A DNA stretch of 9,094 nt from JBPESN01 sp051710625 (GTDB lineage Bacteria > Pseudomonadota > Gammaproteobacteria > Enterobacterales > Enterobacteriaceae): the NCBI RefSeq assembly GCF_051710625.1, contig NZ_JBPESN010000083.1, positions 1-9,094 on the forward strand. The letters run 5' to 3'. How positions within the stretch are numbered: position 1 is the first letter of the stretch; every line of letters starts with the position of its first letter. Below the pieces are notes generated by a model, which was given only the letters and a program-made list of their open reading frames with translations, did not search any database and was not told the origin of the DNA. Below are positions 1 through 7,165 of this stretch, in pieces. The position numbers and the translations under genes are program-made.

Positions 1-201
1 TATTTTGATTTGTTCCGGGGTTATGGGAGAGGCTTTTGGCGTTTTCCCCTGTCGCTCATCACGCAGTTGTTTTACCCATTTCGTCATCGTAGAAAGGCCG
101 ACGTCCATGGCTTTTGCTGCTGGCGCGGCGGTGTAATTTTGGTCGACAACCAGTTGAACGGATTCGCGTTTGAATTCAGGACTAAAATTTCTTCTTTTCA
201 T
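1..201 (-). CDS. IS911-like OrfA (transposase helix-turn-helix subunit), partial
   Basis: OrfA of IS3-family elements is the small DNA-binding protein that supplies the N-terminal part of the OrfAB transposase and can act alone as a regulator. The visible protein starts MKRRNFSPEFKRE and runs 67 codons to the window edge, ending in PEQIKI, with the helix-turn-helix region around residues 20-45 (AAKAMDVGLSTMTKWVKQL). The ATG at 201 matches the IS911 OrfA start, and the frame stays open upstream through an IS911-type leader peptide (ICSPQNNT). This start is intact, whereas the copy at 7928 has lost the equivalent ATG. The C-terminal leucine zipper and orfB lie outside the window. Confidence 0.85.
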   Translation of the reverse strand, partial: MKRRNFSPEFKRESVQLVVDQNYTAAPAAKAMDVGLSTMTKWVKQLRDERQGKTPKASPITPEQIKI

Positions 202-246
202 TGGTTCAGCCGTGTTGTTCTGAGGTGAGCATATCACCTCTGTTCA

Positions 247-273
247 GGTGGCCAAATTCAGTGTGCCACTACA
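247..273 (-). repeat. IS911-like left terminal inverted repeat (left copy)
   Basis: These bases, read on the minus strand, equal 7864-7890 read on the plus strand. They are the orfA-side end of the element. The length of about 27 bases is the usual size for IS911-type ends, not a measured value; the partner repeat is outside the window. Confidence 0.7.
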
Positions 274-291
274 AATCCCTATTAATATCGC

Positions 292-320
292 GGCAGGCCC
301 CCCGTTCGGGGTGGTCTGCC
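292..320 (+). terminator. Terminator-like hairpin, possibly the old end of the gene upstream of adk
   Basis: GGCAGGCCCCCC and GGGGTGGTCTGCC form a long GC-rich stem around a GTTC loop, with one mismatch-like position and one bulge. It is followed by GTTTCTTG, a weak T-rich tail. The position just upstream of adk fits an htpG terminator, but the gene itself is not visible. Confidence 0.45.
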
Positions 321-502
321 GTTTCTTGCGCGCGTCGGTGGGAAATGTTCCCTGCCGCCGGGTGCGAAAAAATCCCCGCCTGCCATGATATTCTGGCGCC
401 GCCAAAACGGTTTTGCGTTATGATCGTGGGCGCCAGCAGTAGGGTGTTTCCCGCAGGCAAATCCGAAAGCCGCGGACAAGCACCGTCAATGCGTCCGGTA
501 GC

Positions 503-560
503 TTGAGGAAAGCGTGCCGGTAGTGGTATGGTTTATCGTTTTTTTTTCAGATTTTAGAAT
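503..560 (+). promoter_or_regulatory. Candidate adk promoter region
   Basis: Two weak sigma-70 possibilities are visible. One pairs TTGAGG (503-508) with TATGGT (527-532) at an 18-base spacing. The other uses TAGAAT (555-560) as a -10, with only a poor -35 around 532-538, and would give a leader of about 25 bases. A T-run separates them. Neither is strong, and the choice cannot be made from sequence alone. Confidence 0.3.
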
Positions 561-589
561 ACTTTTGGATTAGCAAGGAGATTGACGCA

Positions 590-1234
590 ATGCGTATCAT
601 TCTGCTGGGTGCTCCGGGCGCTGGTAAAGGCACTCAGGCACAATTTATCATGGAGAAGTACGGCATTCCGCAGATTTCCACCGGCGATATGCTACGTGCC
701 GCGGTGAAAGCGCAGTCCGAGATCGGCAAACAGGCCAAAGCCCTCATGGATGCCGGCAAGCTGGTGACCGATGAGCTGGTCATCGCGCTGGTCAAAGAAC
801 GCATTAAACAAGACGATTGCCGCAACGGCTTTTTACTGGATGGGTTCCCCCGTACTCTTCCTCAGGCGGACGTCATGAAAGAGGCGGGTATCGCGGTAGA
901 TTATGTGCTGGAATTCGCGGTGCCGGATAGCCTTATCATTAACCGCATTGTCGGTCGTCGGGTGCATGCCCCTTCAGGACGGGTGTATCACGTGAAGTTC
1001 AATCCGCCCAAGCAAGAAGGCAAGGATGACGTGGCCGGCGAGCCGCTGACTACCCGCAAGGATGATCAGGAAGACACCGTACGCAAGCGCCTGGTGGAGT
1101 ACCATCAGCAGACGGCACCCCTTATCGACTATTACCGTAAAGAAGCGGACGCCGGGCATACCCGGTATTTCACCCTCGACGGTACCCCCAATGTGAGCGA
1201 AGTGAGCGCTGAATTAGCCGCCATCCTCGGTTGA
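590..1234 (+). CDS. adk: Adenylate kinase
   Basis: Cytosolic enzyme that interconverts ATP + AMP and 2 ADP, and is essential in E. coli. The product is 214 residues, the same length as the E. coli enzyme, and colinear with it. The P-loop GAPGAGKGT is at residues 7-15 with Lys13, the AMP site STGDMLR is at 30-36 (Arg36), and DGFPRT at 84-89 carries Arg88. The LID region (about 122-159) has GRRVHAPSGRVYHVKFNPP and no zinc-binding cysteines, as expected of the Gram-negative long form. AAGGAG ends nine bases before the ATG. There are no stops, gaps or missing key residues. It stands alone: the IS is upstream, and hemH is 408 bases downstream with its own promoter. Confidence 0.98.
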   Translation: MRIILLGAPGAGKGTQAQFIMEKYGIPQISTGDMLRAAVKAQSEIGKQAKALMDAGKLVTDELVIALVKERIKQDDCRNGFLLDGFPRTLPQADVMKEAGIAVDYVLEFAVPDSLIINRIVGRRVHAPSGRVYHVKFNPPKQEGKDDVAGEPLTTRKDDQEDTVRKRLVEYHQQTAPLIDYYRKEADAGHTRYFTLDGTPNVSEVSAELAAILG

Positions 1235-1278
1235 TCTACCGCTGGGTGCTTCGCAAGCAAGCAGCCGCGCCTTTGCCT

Positions 1279-1296
1279 CCGTCTGGGCGCAGACGG
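1279..1296 (+). terminator. Hairpin downstream of adk, weak terminator candidate
   Basis: CCGTCTG-GGCG-CAGACGG is a perfect seven-base-pair stem with a four-base loop, 45 bases after the adk stop codon. It lacks a T-run (TCAGCGCGG follows), so it may instead be a 3'-end-stabilising structure. Confidence 0.35.
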
Positions 1297-1516
1297 TCAG
1301 CGCGGTCCGTTGGGAACCACCATTGACCGCTGTCATAGTTGACTGAACGCTCACGCCGGTTGTTGAGTCCGCATTCGCGTTGCGGGCTGTTACGGTTGGC
1401 GCTGCACCCACACGACGTTACTGCATTCGACCGCTGGTGCTGCATCGAATCGTTGGCGCTACGCCTGATTGTTGGCGCAACCATTTGGCGCCCCCTCAGA
1501 CATCACCTATTGTAAT

Positions 1517-1540
1517 GATAATGGATGATAACCATTCTCA
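1517..1540 (+). promoter_or_regulatory. Fur-box-like palindrome upstream of hemH
   Basis: GATAATGG and CCATTCTC are arms of a 23-base imperfect palindrome (7 of 8 pairs) around ATGATAA. Within it, TGATAACCATTCTCA (1526-1540) matches the 15-base Fur core TGATAATCATTATCA at 13 of 15 positions. It overlaps the proposed hemH -35 (1535-1540), a position suited to iron-dependent repression. Fur control of ferrochelatase is not, to my knowledge, standard in E. coli, so function is inferred from sequence only. Confidence 0.5.
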
Positions 1541-1562
1541 AGAGCCGCTTTTCCGCTACAAT
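1535..1562 (+). promoter_or_regulatory. hemH promoter candidate
   Basis: TACAAT (1557-1562) is a good -10. TTCTCA (1535-1540) is a modest -35 (4 of 6) at a 16-base spacing. It is the best promoter-like pair between adk and hemH and would leave a leader of roughly 70 bases. Confidence 0.45.
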
Positions 1563-1642
1563 ACCCGCTTCGACAGCGGGTTTAACTCTCTCTGCGAAAT
1601 TCATGGGGTTAGCGCCGGCGACGAAGCGATAAGGAAACGGCA

Positions 1643-2608
1643 ATGAGCCAAAAAAAATACGGCGTATTGATGGTCAATTTGGGAACGCCGGAAGCCCCTA
1701 CTTCTCGAGCGGTCAAGCGTTACTTGGCCGAATTCCTCAGCGATAAACGCGTGGTGGATACGCCACGGGCGCTATGGCTACCGCTATTGTACGGCGTTAT
1801 CCTGTCGCTGCGTTCACCACGGGTAGCAAAGCTTTATCAAAGCGTCTGGATGGACGAGGGATCGCCGCTGTTGGTCTATAGCCGCCGCCAGCAGCAGGCG
1901 CTGGCCGCCAGCTTGCCTGATGTCGCGGTAGAGCTGGCGATGAGCTATGGCCAGCCGGCGCTGCCGCAGGCAATCGCACGCCTGCTCGCGCAAGACATCA
2001 CCCGATTGGTGATTCTGCCCCTGTATCCCCAATACTCCTGCTCCACCAGCGCCGCGATTTGGGATGCGGTGGCGCGTATTCTCACCGGTTACCGCCGGTT
2101 ACCGTCGATAAGTTTCATCCGCGATTATGCAGCGCATCCTGCCTATATCGCGGCACTGGCTGCAAGCGTTGAGCTCGCGTTTACCCGGCACGGCAGGCCG
2201 GATCGGCTGGTTATCTCATTCCACGGCATACCGCAGCGTTACGCCGCGGAGGGCGATGATTACCCGCAGCGGTGCGACGTTACCCGCCAAGCCCTGGCCG
2301 CGGCACTGGATTACCCGCCAGAACAGGTAATGATGACTTTCCAGTCGCGCTTCAGCCGTGATCCCTGGCTGCTGCCCGCCACCGATGAAACAATGAAAAG
2401 CCTGCCTTCTGCGGGCGTGCAGCACGTGCAGGTGATTTGTCCCGGCTTTGCCGCTGACTGCCTAGAAACCCTGGAGGAAATTCAGGTGCAAAACCGGGAG
2501 ATATTTGAACATGCCGGCGGTAGTACGTTTTATTATATCCCGGCGCTTAATGATGATGCGCCGCATGTCGATCTGTTGCGCCAGCTTGTGACGGCGGAGC
2601 TGCGCTAA
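1643..2608 (+). CDS. hemH: Ferrochelatase
   Basis: Inserts ferrous iron into protoporphyrin IX to make protohaem, the last step of haem synthesis, at the inner face of the cytoplasmic membrane. The 321-residue product is one residue longer than the E. coli enzyme and colinear with it. Visible landmarks are NLGTPEAP (12-19), LPLYPQYSCST (125-135), the ferrochelatase signature ISFHGIPQRY (191-200) with the metal-site His194, QSRFSRDPW (234-242) and CPGFAADCLETLEEI (266-280) with the conserved Glu275. SRFSRDPW differs slightly from the common SRFGREPW, but the essential residues are kept. AAGGA at 1631-1635 supports the ATG. A Fur-like site overlaps the promoter. No lesion is seen, in contrast to all genes downstream. 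Confidence 0.97.
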   Translation: MSQKKYGVLMVNLGTPEAPTSRAVKRYLAEFLSDKRVVDTPRALWLPLLYGVILSLRSPRVAKLYQSVWMDEGSPLLVYSRRQQQALAASLPDVAVELAMSYGQPALPQAIARLLAQDITRLVILPLYPQYSCSTSAAIWDAVARILTGYRRLPSISFIRDYAAHPAYIAALAASVELAFTRHGRPDRLVISFHGIPQRYAAEGDDYPQRCDVTRQALAAALDYPPEQVMMTFQSRFSRDPWLLPATDETMKSLPSAGVQHVQVICPGFAADCLETLEEIQVQNREIFEHAGGSTFYYIPALNDDAPHVDLLRQLVTAELR

Positions 2609-2725
2609 CCCTCACGTCGTCTGCGGCCGCCGAGGGGACCCGGGCCGTTTCCTGAAGTGATGAAGGTGGCGCGGCCCTCGCTGTCATGTTCCGCCTATTG
2701 CCGCCGGAGTGGTCCGTTCCATTCC

Positions 2726-3035
2726 CTATACAACGCAGGGCGTCAGTGGGGGCGTAAGCTCCATTTCCTGCTGTAGCAAGGCTATCATACTGTTGACGAT
2801 TTCCCGTTCGCCCATAACGAACTGCGTGGCACCGCGCTCGGTGAGATGATGTAATCCACATCATCATCGTAGTGCGCGCGGACGATAATTTTCAACGCCG
2901 AATGCTGCTCGCGCGCCAGCGCGACAATTTCTCCCGCCTCAAACCCGTTGGGGATGGTCACCAGCAGCCAGCGTGCGATATCCAGCCTCGCCAGCGCCGT
3001 GATCACGGCGCTGGCCCACAATGGCGGATTTTCCT
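2726..3035 (-). pseudogene. ybaL: 3' remnant of YbaL (Kef-type cation/proton antiporter, TrkA-N domain)
   Basis: YbaL is an inner-membrane antiporter with a C-terminal nucleotide-binding TrkA-N domain. Only part of that domain remains: LDIARWLLVTIPNGFEAGEIVALAREQ..., then IIVRAHYDDDVDYI (frame through about 2856). After a one- or two-base shift near 2841-2856 it continues as TERGATQFVMGEREIVNSMIALLQ to a TAG at 2726-2728. Both pieces match the end of E. coli YbaL. Upstream, an in-frame TAA at 3040-3042 and unrecognisable codons mark the broken edge. All membrane segments are gone. It ends about 80 bases before ybaK, so fsr and ushA, which separate these genes in E. coli, have been deleted. 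It cannot be functional. Confidence 0.85.
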
Positions 3036-3111
3036 GCCTTTAGACGACGGCAATGAGGCGTGCGCGGCGGTGATTGCCGCCGCCTGCGTCTGAAAAGGGT
3101 CGGATCCGGGG

Positions 3112-3597
3112 TTAACTATCGCGTTTGGCGATATTGGCAAATAAAGCCTGCAACGACTTTTGCAAATCCGCCGGCGCCAGCTCGATATCCGGACCGTGCT
3201 TGCCGCCCTAAACAAAGATGGTGCTGAAGGCCTGCGCCGGTGCATCAATGACCGTCGGCAGGTGTTTTTTCTGCACCAGCGGGCTGATTCCGCCCACCAG
3301 ATGGCCGGTGGTTTTCTGCGCCAGCTGCGCATCAGCCATTTCTGCTTTTTTGGCGCCCAAAAAAGCGCGCGCGATTTTTTTTAAATCCAACTGCAGCAAA
3401 ACCGGCGTGACCGCCACCGCCAACTGTCGTGGTTCGCCATTGAGAGAGACCAATAACGTTTTATAGACCCGATCGGCGCTGAGCCCCAATTTCTGTACCG
3501 CCTCCTCACCGAAATGGGTTTCATTGGCATCGTGCTCGTAGGCGTGCAGAGTAAAAGGAATACGGTGTTTTTCCAGTAAGGTGACCGCGGGCGTCAT
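3112..3597 (-). pseudogene. ybaK: Cys-tRNA(Pro) deacylase YbaK, interrupted by one amber codon
   Basis: YbaK hydrolyses cysteine mischarged on tRNA-Pro, working in trans with prolyl-tRNA synthetase in the cytosol. From ATG 3597 the frame reads MTPAVTLLEKHRIPF..., with YEHD, VYKTLL (the conserved substrate-site lysine region), VAVTP, DLKKIARA and HLVGGISPLVQKKHLPTVIDAPAQ. TAG at 3208-3210 stops it after 129 residues, where the family has a serine (SGGKRG). Beyond the TAG the same frame continues GGKHGPDIELAPADLQKSLQALFANIAKRDS to TAA at 3112-3114, giving the usual family length (E. coli 159). The missing 31 residues include a conserved strand of the fold, so loss of function is likely. One extra residue (Phe) is present relative to E. 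coli before LGAKK. The frame also extends 15 codons upstream of this ATG, but the family start is at 3597. Confidence 0.9.
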
Positions 3598-3675
3598 GAC
3601 GGGATCCTGCAAACAAAAGTTTAGGCGTTCAGAGTAGCGCAAGCACTGCTGCGGGTAAATGATCCCCGATGGTGT

Positions 3676-4476
3676 TCATTGCCGCAACAGTCCCGGTAAA
3701 TTATCCGCGTCGTAGAGATGCAAGGCGCCGACCGCCACCACGTAAGCGCCCGGCGGCAGCTATTGCAGCGTAGATTTCCAACGATGATTGCGGTCGGTCA
3801 TCAAATAGCGGTAGAGATCCTGACTGAAGGTGGCGGGAAACGTCTGGCGCTCGTCCACCGGCCGGCTTTCCAACCACCAGCCGATCATGACCTGCAGCAG
3901 GCGCGCATTGGTGTGCCAGTGCGTCAGCGTGTCCGCCAGCAGCGCCGCGCCTTGATCCGGCAATTTGCGCAGCAGCCCCAGCTGTTCCTCCGGTCCCTCC
4001 AGTTCAATAATCGGTTGATCATTGGTGCGTGCGGCCTGGATTAACTGATAATCGATACCGTAATCGGCGCGTAGGCCCAACCGCTCCGCCTGACGGGATT
4101 GCAGTAGCAAGGCGACATGCCAGGCGGGCAAGGCGTCAAGCGCCGCGAGATCCAAATGGTATTCTTCGCTCAACTGACGCACGTGATCATAATGCGATGC
4201 GCTAAGCCGGTCCGCCAACGGCATTTGTGCTTCGCCGGCGTGTGCCAGCGGCGGGCTGACGGTGATGTCCGCCTCCACTATCAGCGCCTGAGCCTGCTCG
4301 AGGCGCTCCAGCAGACGCGCGGGCAGGGGGGCCATCGCTGAAGTTCCCATATGCATGCTGCCCACCAGATGAAATTGTCGCCCCGATGCCAGGCTGACAT
4401 CCATACCCGGCCAGGGAAACGTCGCCGGCGTTAACGCGCCCAACAGACTCGCCAGGCGCCGTAATACATTTCTCAT
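3676..4476 (-). pseudogene. ybaP: TraB/GumN-family protein YbaP, interrupted by one amber codon
   Basis: This is a conserved family of unknown biochemical role, related to TraB/GumN/TIKI proteins thought to be metalloprotease-like. From ATG 4476 (GGAG eight bases upstream) it reads MRNVLRRLASLLG, then GRQFHLVGSMHMG (residues 32-44) with the N-terminal GxxH-type motif, LIVEADI, GLRADYGIDYQLIQAA, PIIELEG and LADTLTHWHTNARLLQ. TAG at 3760-3762 ends the product after 238 residues. The same frame then continues LPPGAYVVAVGALHLYDADNLPGLLRQ to TGA at 3676-3678, which is the family C terminus with the second GALH motif. Full frame length (266 codons) matches E. coli YbaP (264). Loss of the second conserved histidine motif probably inactivates it. 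ybaQ, between ybaP and copA in E. coli, is absent. Confidence 0.9.
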
Positions 4477-6843
4477 GCCTATCGCTCCGGTGCTTTTCGT
4501 TGGCTAAGGGTAGCATGAAGCGACGGGCGGGCGGTCAGGAATCTGCTGCCGCCGGTGTTCTCCGCGGGTCGGTGCGGGCGGATGACGGCTTAAAGCGGAT
4601 AAGCCGGTTGGCGTTACTCACCACCGTAATGGAGGAAAGCGCCATCGCCACGCCCGCCACTACCGGACTGAGGAGGGTACCGGTAAAAAGGGACAGGATT
4701 CCGGCGGCAATGAGAATACCCAGTGCGTTGTAAAAAAACGCACCCAGCAAATTTTGTTTCATATTGCGCGACGTGGCGTTGGACAACGCCAACGCATCGG
4801 CGACGCCATGCAGGCTGGCACGCATCAAGGTAATGGCGGCGGTTTCGATCGCGATGTCGCTGCCGCTGCCCATGGCGATGCCAACTTCCGCCGTCACAGC
4901 ACGCCGGCGCATCGTTGATGCCATCGCCAATCATCGTTACCCGATAGCCCTGACGCTGTAACGAAAGAATGGCCGCCGCTTTTCCGTCGGGCAGGACGTC
5001 GGCCATGACCTGATCGATGCCGAGGCGGGCCGCGACCGTCCGGGCGGTGTCGGCGTTATCGCCGGTCAACATGACCAGCTGATACCCTGCCGCGCGCAGA
5101 CGCTCAAGCGCTTCGCCGCTGTTGCTGCGTAACGGGCCATGTACCGCGATTAGCGCCGCTAGTTGACCGTCCACGACCAGCAATACCGGCGTGGGGCCCT
5201 GTTGCGCCTAATAGCGCGACCGTCCTGCGCCCGCCTCGGTGTCCACACCCTGCTGCGTCAGCAACGCGTCGTTGCCGAGTAAAACCTGCTGTCCTGTCAG
5301 ACGCGCGCTAACGCCAAGAGCGCGCAAGGTGCGGAATTGTTCCGGCTGAGGCAGCGTTTGACCGTTATCGTCTTCCTGCGCGCGGGCGCGAATGGCGTGG
5401 CCAGCGGATGAGCGGAGCCCTGTTCAATAGCCGCGGCGTGCGTGAGCGCGCGCCGGTTATCCCAGCCGTTAAAGGGTTCGATAGCCACGACCGGGGCCGT
5501 CCTTCGGTAAGCGTGCCGGTCTTATCGAACACCAGCGTATCGATGCTGGTCGCTTGCTGCAACGCGTCGGCGTCGCGAATCAGCACGCCGAATTCCGCGG
5601 CGCCGCCGACGCCCGCGATAATGGACATCGGCGTTGCCAGACCCAGCGCGCAGGGGCAGGCAATGATGAGCACCCTCGGGGTGATGACCAGCGTATAGGC
5701 AATGCGGGGTTCAGGCCCGAACACAAACCAGGTAGCGGCGCTCGCCAGCGCAATAGCCACCACGACAGGCATAAATACCGCCGAAATCCGGTCGGGCAAC
5801 TGGCCGATGGCGGGTTTGCTGCTTTGCGCTTGCCGCACCAGCCGGATGATTCTGGCCAGCGTGGTTTGATTACCCGTAGCCTGGGCGGTGAACAACACGC
5901 TACCGTCCGCCACCACCGTACCGGCATGGACGCGATCGCCGGCCTGTTTGTGCCGCGCCGCCGGTTTCGCCGGTCAGCATTGACTCATCCAGCCAGACCT
6001 CGCCCTGGACGATATCGCCGTCCACCGGTACCCGGTCGCCGCTGACCAGGCGCAGCGTCATACCGGGCACGACGTGCGCCAGCGGCAATAGTTGCTCACC
6101 GTTATCCATCACCACCCACGCGTTGGGTGGCGTCAGGCTGAGCAACCGCGCCAGCATGCGTCCGGCGTGCTGGCGCGCGCGCTGGAACAGCGCGTGGCCA
6201 AGATTGATTAAACCGATAATCATCGCGTTGGCTTCAAAATACAGATGACGGGCCATGGCGGGGAAGGCCAGCGGCCAAAGCACGACGCTGATGGAATAAA
6301 GCCAGGCGGCGCCGGTCCCGAGCGCCACCAGGGTATCTCCATCGTGGCGCTGCCGTTGCGTAGGCTGGTCACGGCGCTGCGATAAAAGTGACCGCCGGCG
6401 GACGACCATGACCGCTAACGTCAGCAGCCCTACGGCCAGTCAGGGCAGGCAGGTGACGGGCGTCAGCGCCGATTGCCAGCTGAAGCGCCGCATCGCCTGT
6501 GCAGCCGTTTGCTGCTGGCGCTGACGGCGCACGTCCTCATCCTGGATCACTTCGGCGCCGTAGCCTGCCTGTTGCACGGCAGCAACCAGCGCCTGCGGAG
6601 CAGGTGTACCCATCACCAGCGCGCTGCGTTCGGCCGGATTGACTCGCGCTCGCGTCACGCCGGCAACGCCCGCCAAGGCGTGTTCGACGCGCGTTACACA
6701 ACTGGCGCAACTCATTCCATCGATAAGTAAATGCAGGCTCTCATCCGGCGACGACAGCGCAGGGGCCTCTGCCAACGACGCGTGGGTCTGCGCCGGAAAT
6801 GTTTTCGCCGCTGCCGGGGGCTCCGGCGCTTCGCTATGGTCCG

Positions 6844-7074
6844 TCAGCGGCGCAGTTTTGGGGCGGCGGCCGCCTCGGTTTGGCGCGCCTGATAGCCGAC
6901 TTGCTGCACCGCCGCGATCAGTTCGCGGGCGGTGGCGTTACCGGTGACGTGGGCGCGATCCAGCGTCACCTCGGCGCCGGTGACACCCGGTACCGCTTCC
7001 AACGCTTGTTTCACCCGATTGATGCAATGGTTGCAGGTCAAATCCTGCAGCTCTAATTCCGTCGTCGTAGACAT
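6844..7074 (-). CDS. First copA open frame: HMA-domain copper chaperone, CopA(Z)-like
   Basis: This frame encodes 76 residues: one heavy-metal-associated domain with the Cu(I) motif LTCNHCINR (Cys14, Cys17), ending PKLRR and TGA at 6844-6846. It has a strong Shine-Dalgarno (GAGGAG, seven bases before ATG 7074) and an intact CueR-type promoter. In E. coli the same domain is also made as a separate 70-residue chaperone, CopA(Z), by programmed -1 frameshifting at C CCA AAG in copA. Here the heptamer C CCA AAA sits at the same place (6862-6856), but the unshifted frame itself terminates three codons later. The short product would thus be made by ordinary translation. Whether it is expressed or useful is inference; it could simply be a fragment left by decay. 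Confidence 0.6.
   Translation of the reverse strand: MSTTTELELQDLTCNHCINRVKQALEAVPGVTGAEVTLDRAHVTGNATARELIAAVQQVGYQARQTEAAAAPKLRR
6856..6862 (-). promoter_or_regulatory. Slippery heptamer C CCA AAA (CopA(Z)-type -1 frameshift site)
   Basis: The heptamer is in the correct phase for -1 slippage (codons CCA AAA for Pro72-Lys73). After a -1 shift, translation continues PK-TAPLTDHSEAPEPP into HMA2 down to the TGA at 6440. Three bases downstream, CGCCGCTG (6852-6845) is matched by CAGCGGCG (6813-6806), able to form an eight-base-pair stem that contains part of the zero-frame TGA. The 3-base spacer is shorter than the usual 5-9. Confidence 0.5.
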
Positions 7075-7165
7075 GGTTTTCTCCTCAGATAAAAAGGACG
7101 GTAGCCAGTTATCACCCCCGCGTTTGCAGCAAGAACATCGTACTACCGGTCATGTTATGACAATC

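Larger units (their letters stand above)
1..273 (-). mobile_element. IS911-like IS3-family element, 5' end only, cut by window edge
   Basis: The reverse complement of this stretch is nearly identical to 7864-8130, the start of the second copy in this window, so both are copies of one insertion sequence. The outer end reads TGTAGTGGCACACTG on the minus strand (273 downward), the same end found at 7864. Only the left inverted repeat, the leader and the first 67 codons of orfA lie in the window; the rest is off the left edge. Family assignment rests on the OrfA protein, which matches IS911 OrfA closely. The element reads outward, away from adk. The base 5' of the end differs between copies, which fixes the boundary to within two or three bases. 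Confidence 0.9.
274..589. other. Non-coding stretch between IS end and adk
   Basis: No convincing gene is present; open frames on both strands here are short, GC-driven and resemble nothing I recognise. In E. coli htpG lies immediately upstream of adk on the same strand. Here the IS occupies that side, and only a terminator-like hairpin (292-320) could be left of an upstream gene. The last 90 bases carry the adk promoter candidates, a run of nine T (538-547 region) and the Shine-Dalgarno AAGGAG at 575-580. No remnant of htpG coding sequence is recognisable. Confidence 0.5.
1235..1642 (+). other. adk-hemH spacer, 408 bases
   Basis: No gene is visible. It is long for this pair of genes (shorter in E. 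coli, from memory). It holds a perfect seven-base-pair hairpin near the adk end (1279-1296) and a small hairpin TGCTT-CGC-AAGCA just after the adk stop. The words GTTGGCGC (1395, 1452, 1471) and TTTGGCGC (1484) recur at irregular spacing. The Fur-like palindrome and promoter of hemH lie at 1517-1562. An inverted repeat, ACCCGCT/AGCGGGT, at 1563-1581 spans the likely transcription start. Confidence 0.6.
4535..7074 (-). pseudogene. copA: Copper-exporting P1B-type ATPase CopA, multiply broken
   Basis: CopA pumps Cu(I) from cytosol to periplasm. The reading can be pieced together colinearly with the 834-residue E. coli protein. In order: HMA1 with CNHC (7074-6856), HMA2 with CASC, actuator domain with MLTGE, transmembrane IIACPCALGLATP, phosphorylation site DKTGTLTEG (5512-5526), MLTGDN, GDGINDAPA and the C-terminal NANRLIRFKP. 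Lesions: a frame change after HMA1 (6844-6862); loss of about 20 residues of the first membrane segments with TGA at 6440-6442; a +1 near 6398-6403 and a +2 near 6335-6339 that restore frame; frame changes near 5940-5965, 5490-5497 and 5392-5400; TAG at 5208-5210; and a frame change near 4893-4905. All catalytic motifs are legible, so decay is fairly recent, but no pump can be made. Confidence 0.93.

Noticed and set aside
201..506. 101-codon plus-strand frame upstream of adk as a gene
   Set aside because: It begins inside the IS end and has no Shine-Dalgarno or recognisable protein features; it is a chance frame in GC-rich non-coding sequence.
2085..2104. Ten-base tandem repeat CCGGTTACCG inside hemH as a recent duplication
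   Set aside because: HemH has the normal length and frame here compared with E. coli, so no insertion occurred; it is a chance codon pattern (Thr-Gly-Tyr-Arg-Arg-Leu-Pro).
2547..2867. 106-codon minus-strand frame overlapping the hemH end and the ybaL remnant
   Set aside because: It overlaps two recognised genes in the wrong frame and has a low-complexity, arginine/alanine-rich composition typical of shadow frames.
5554..6045. 163-codon plus-strand frame antisense to copA
   Set aside because: It is antisense to clearly recognisable copA domains, rich in Arg/Pro/Gly, and has no start signal.
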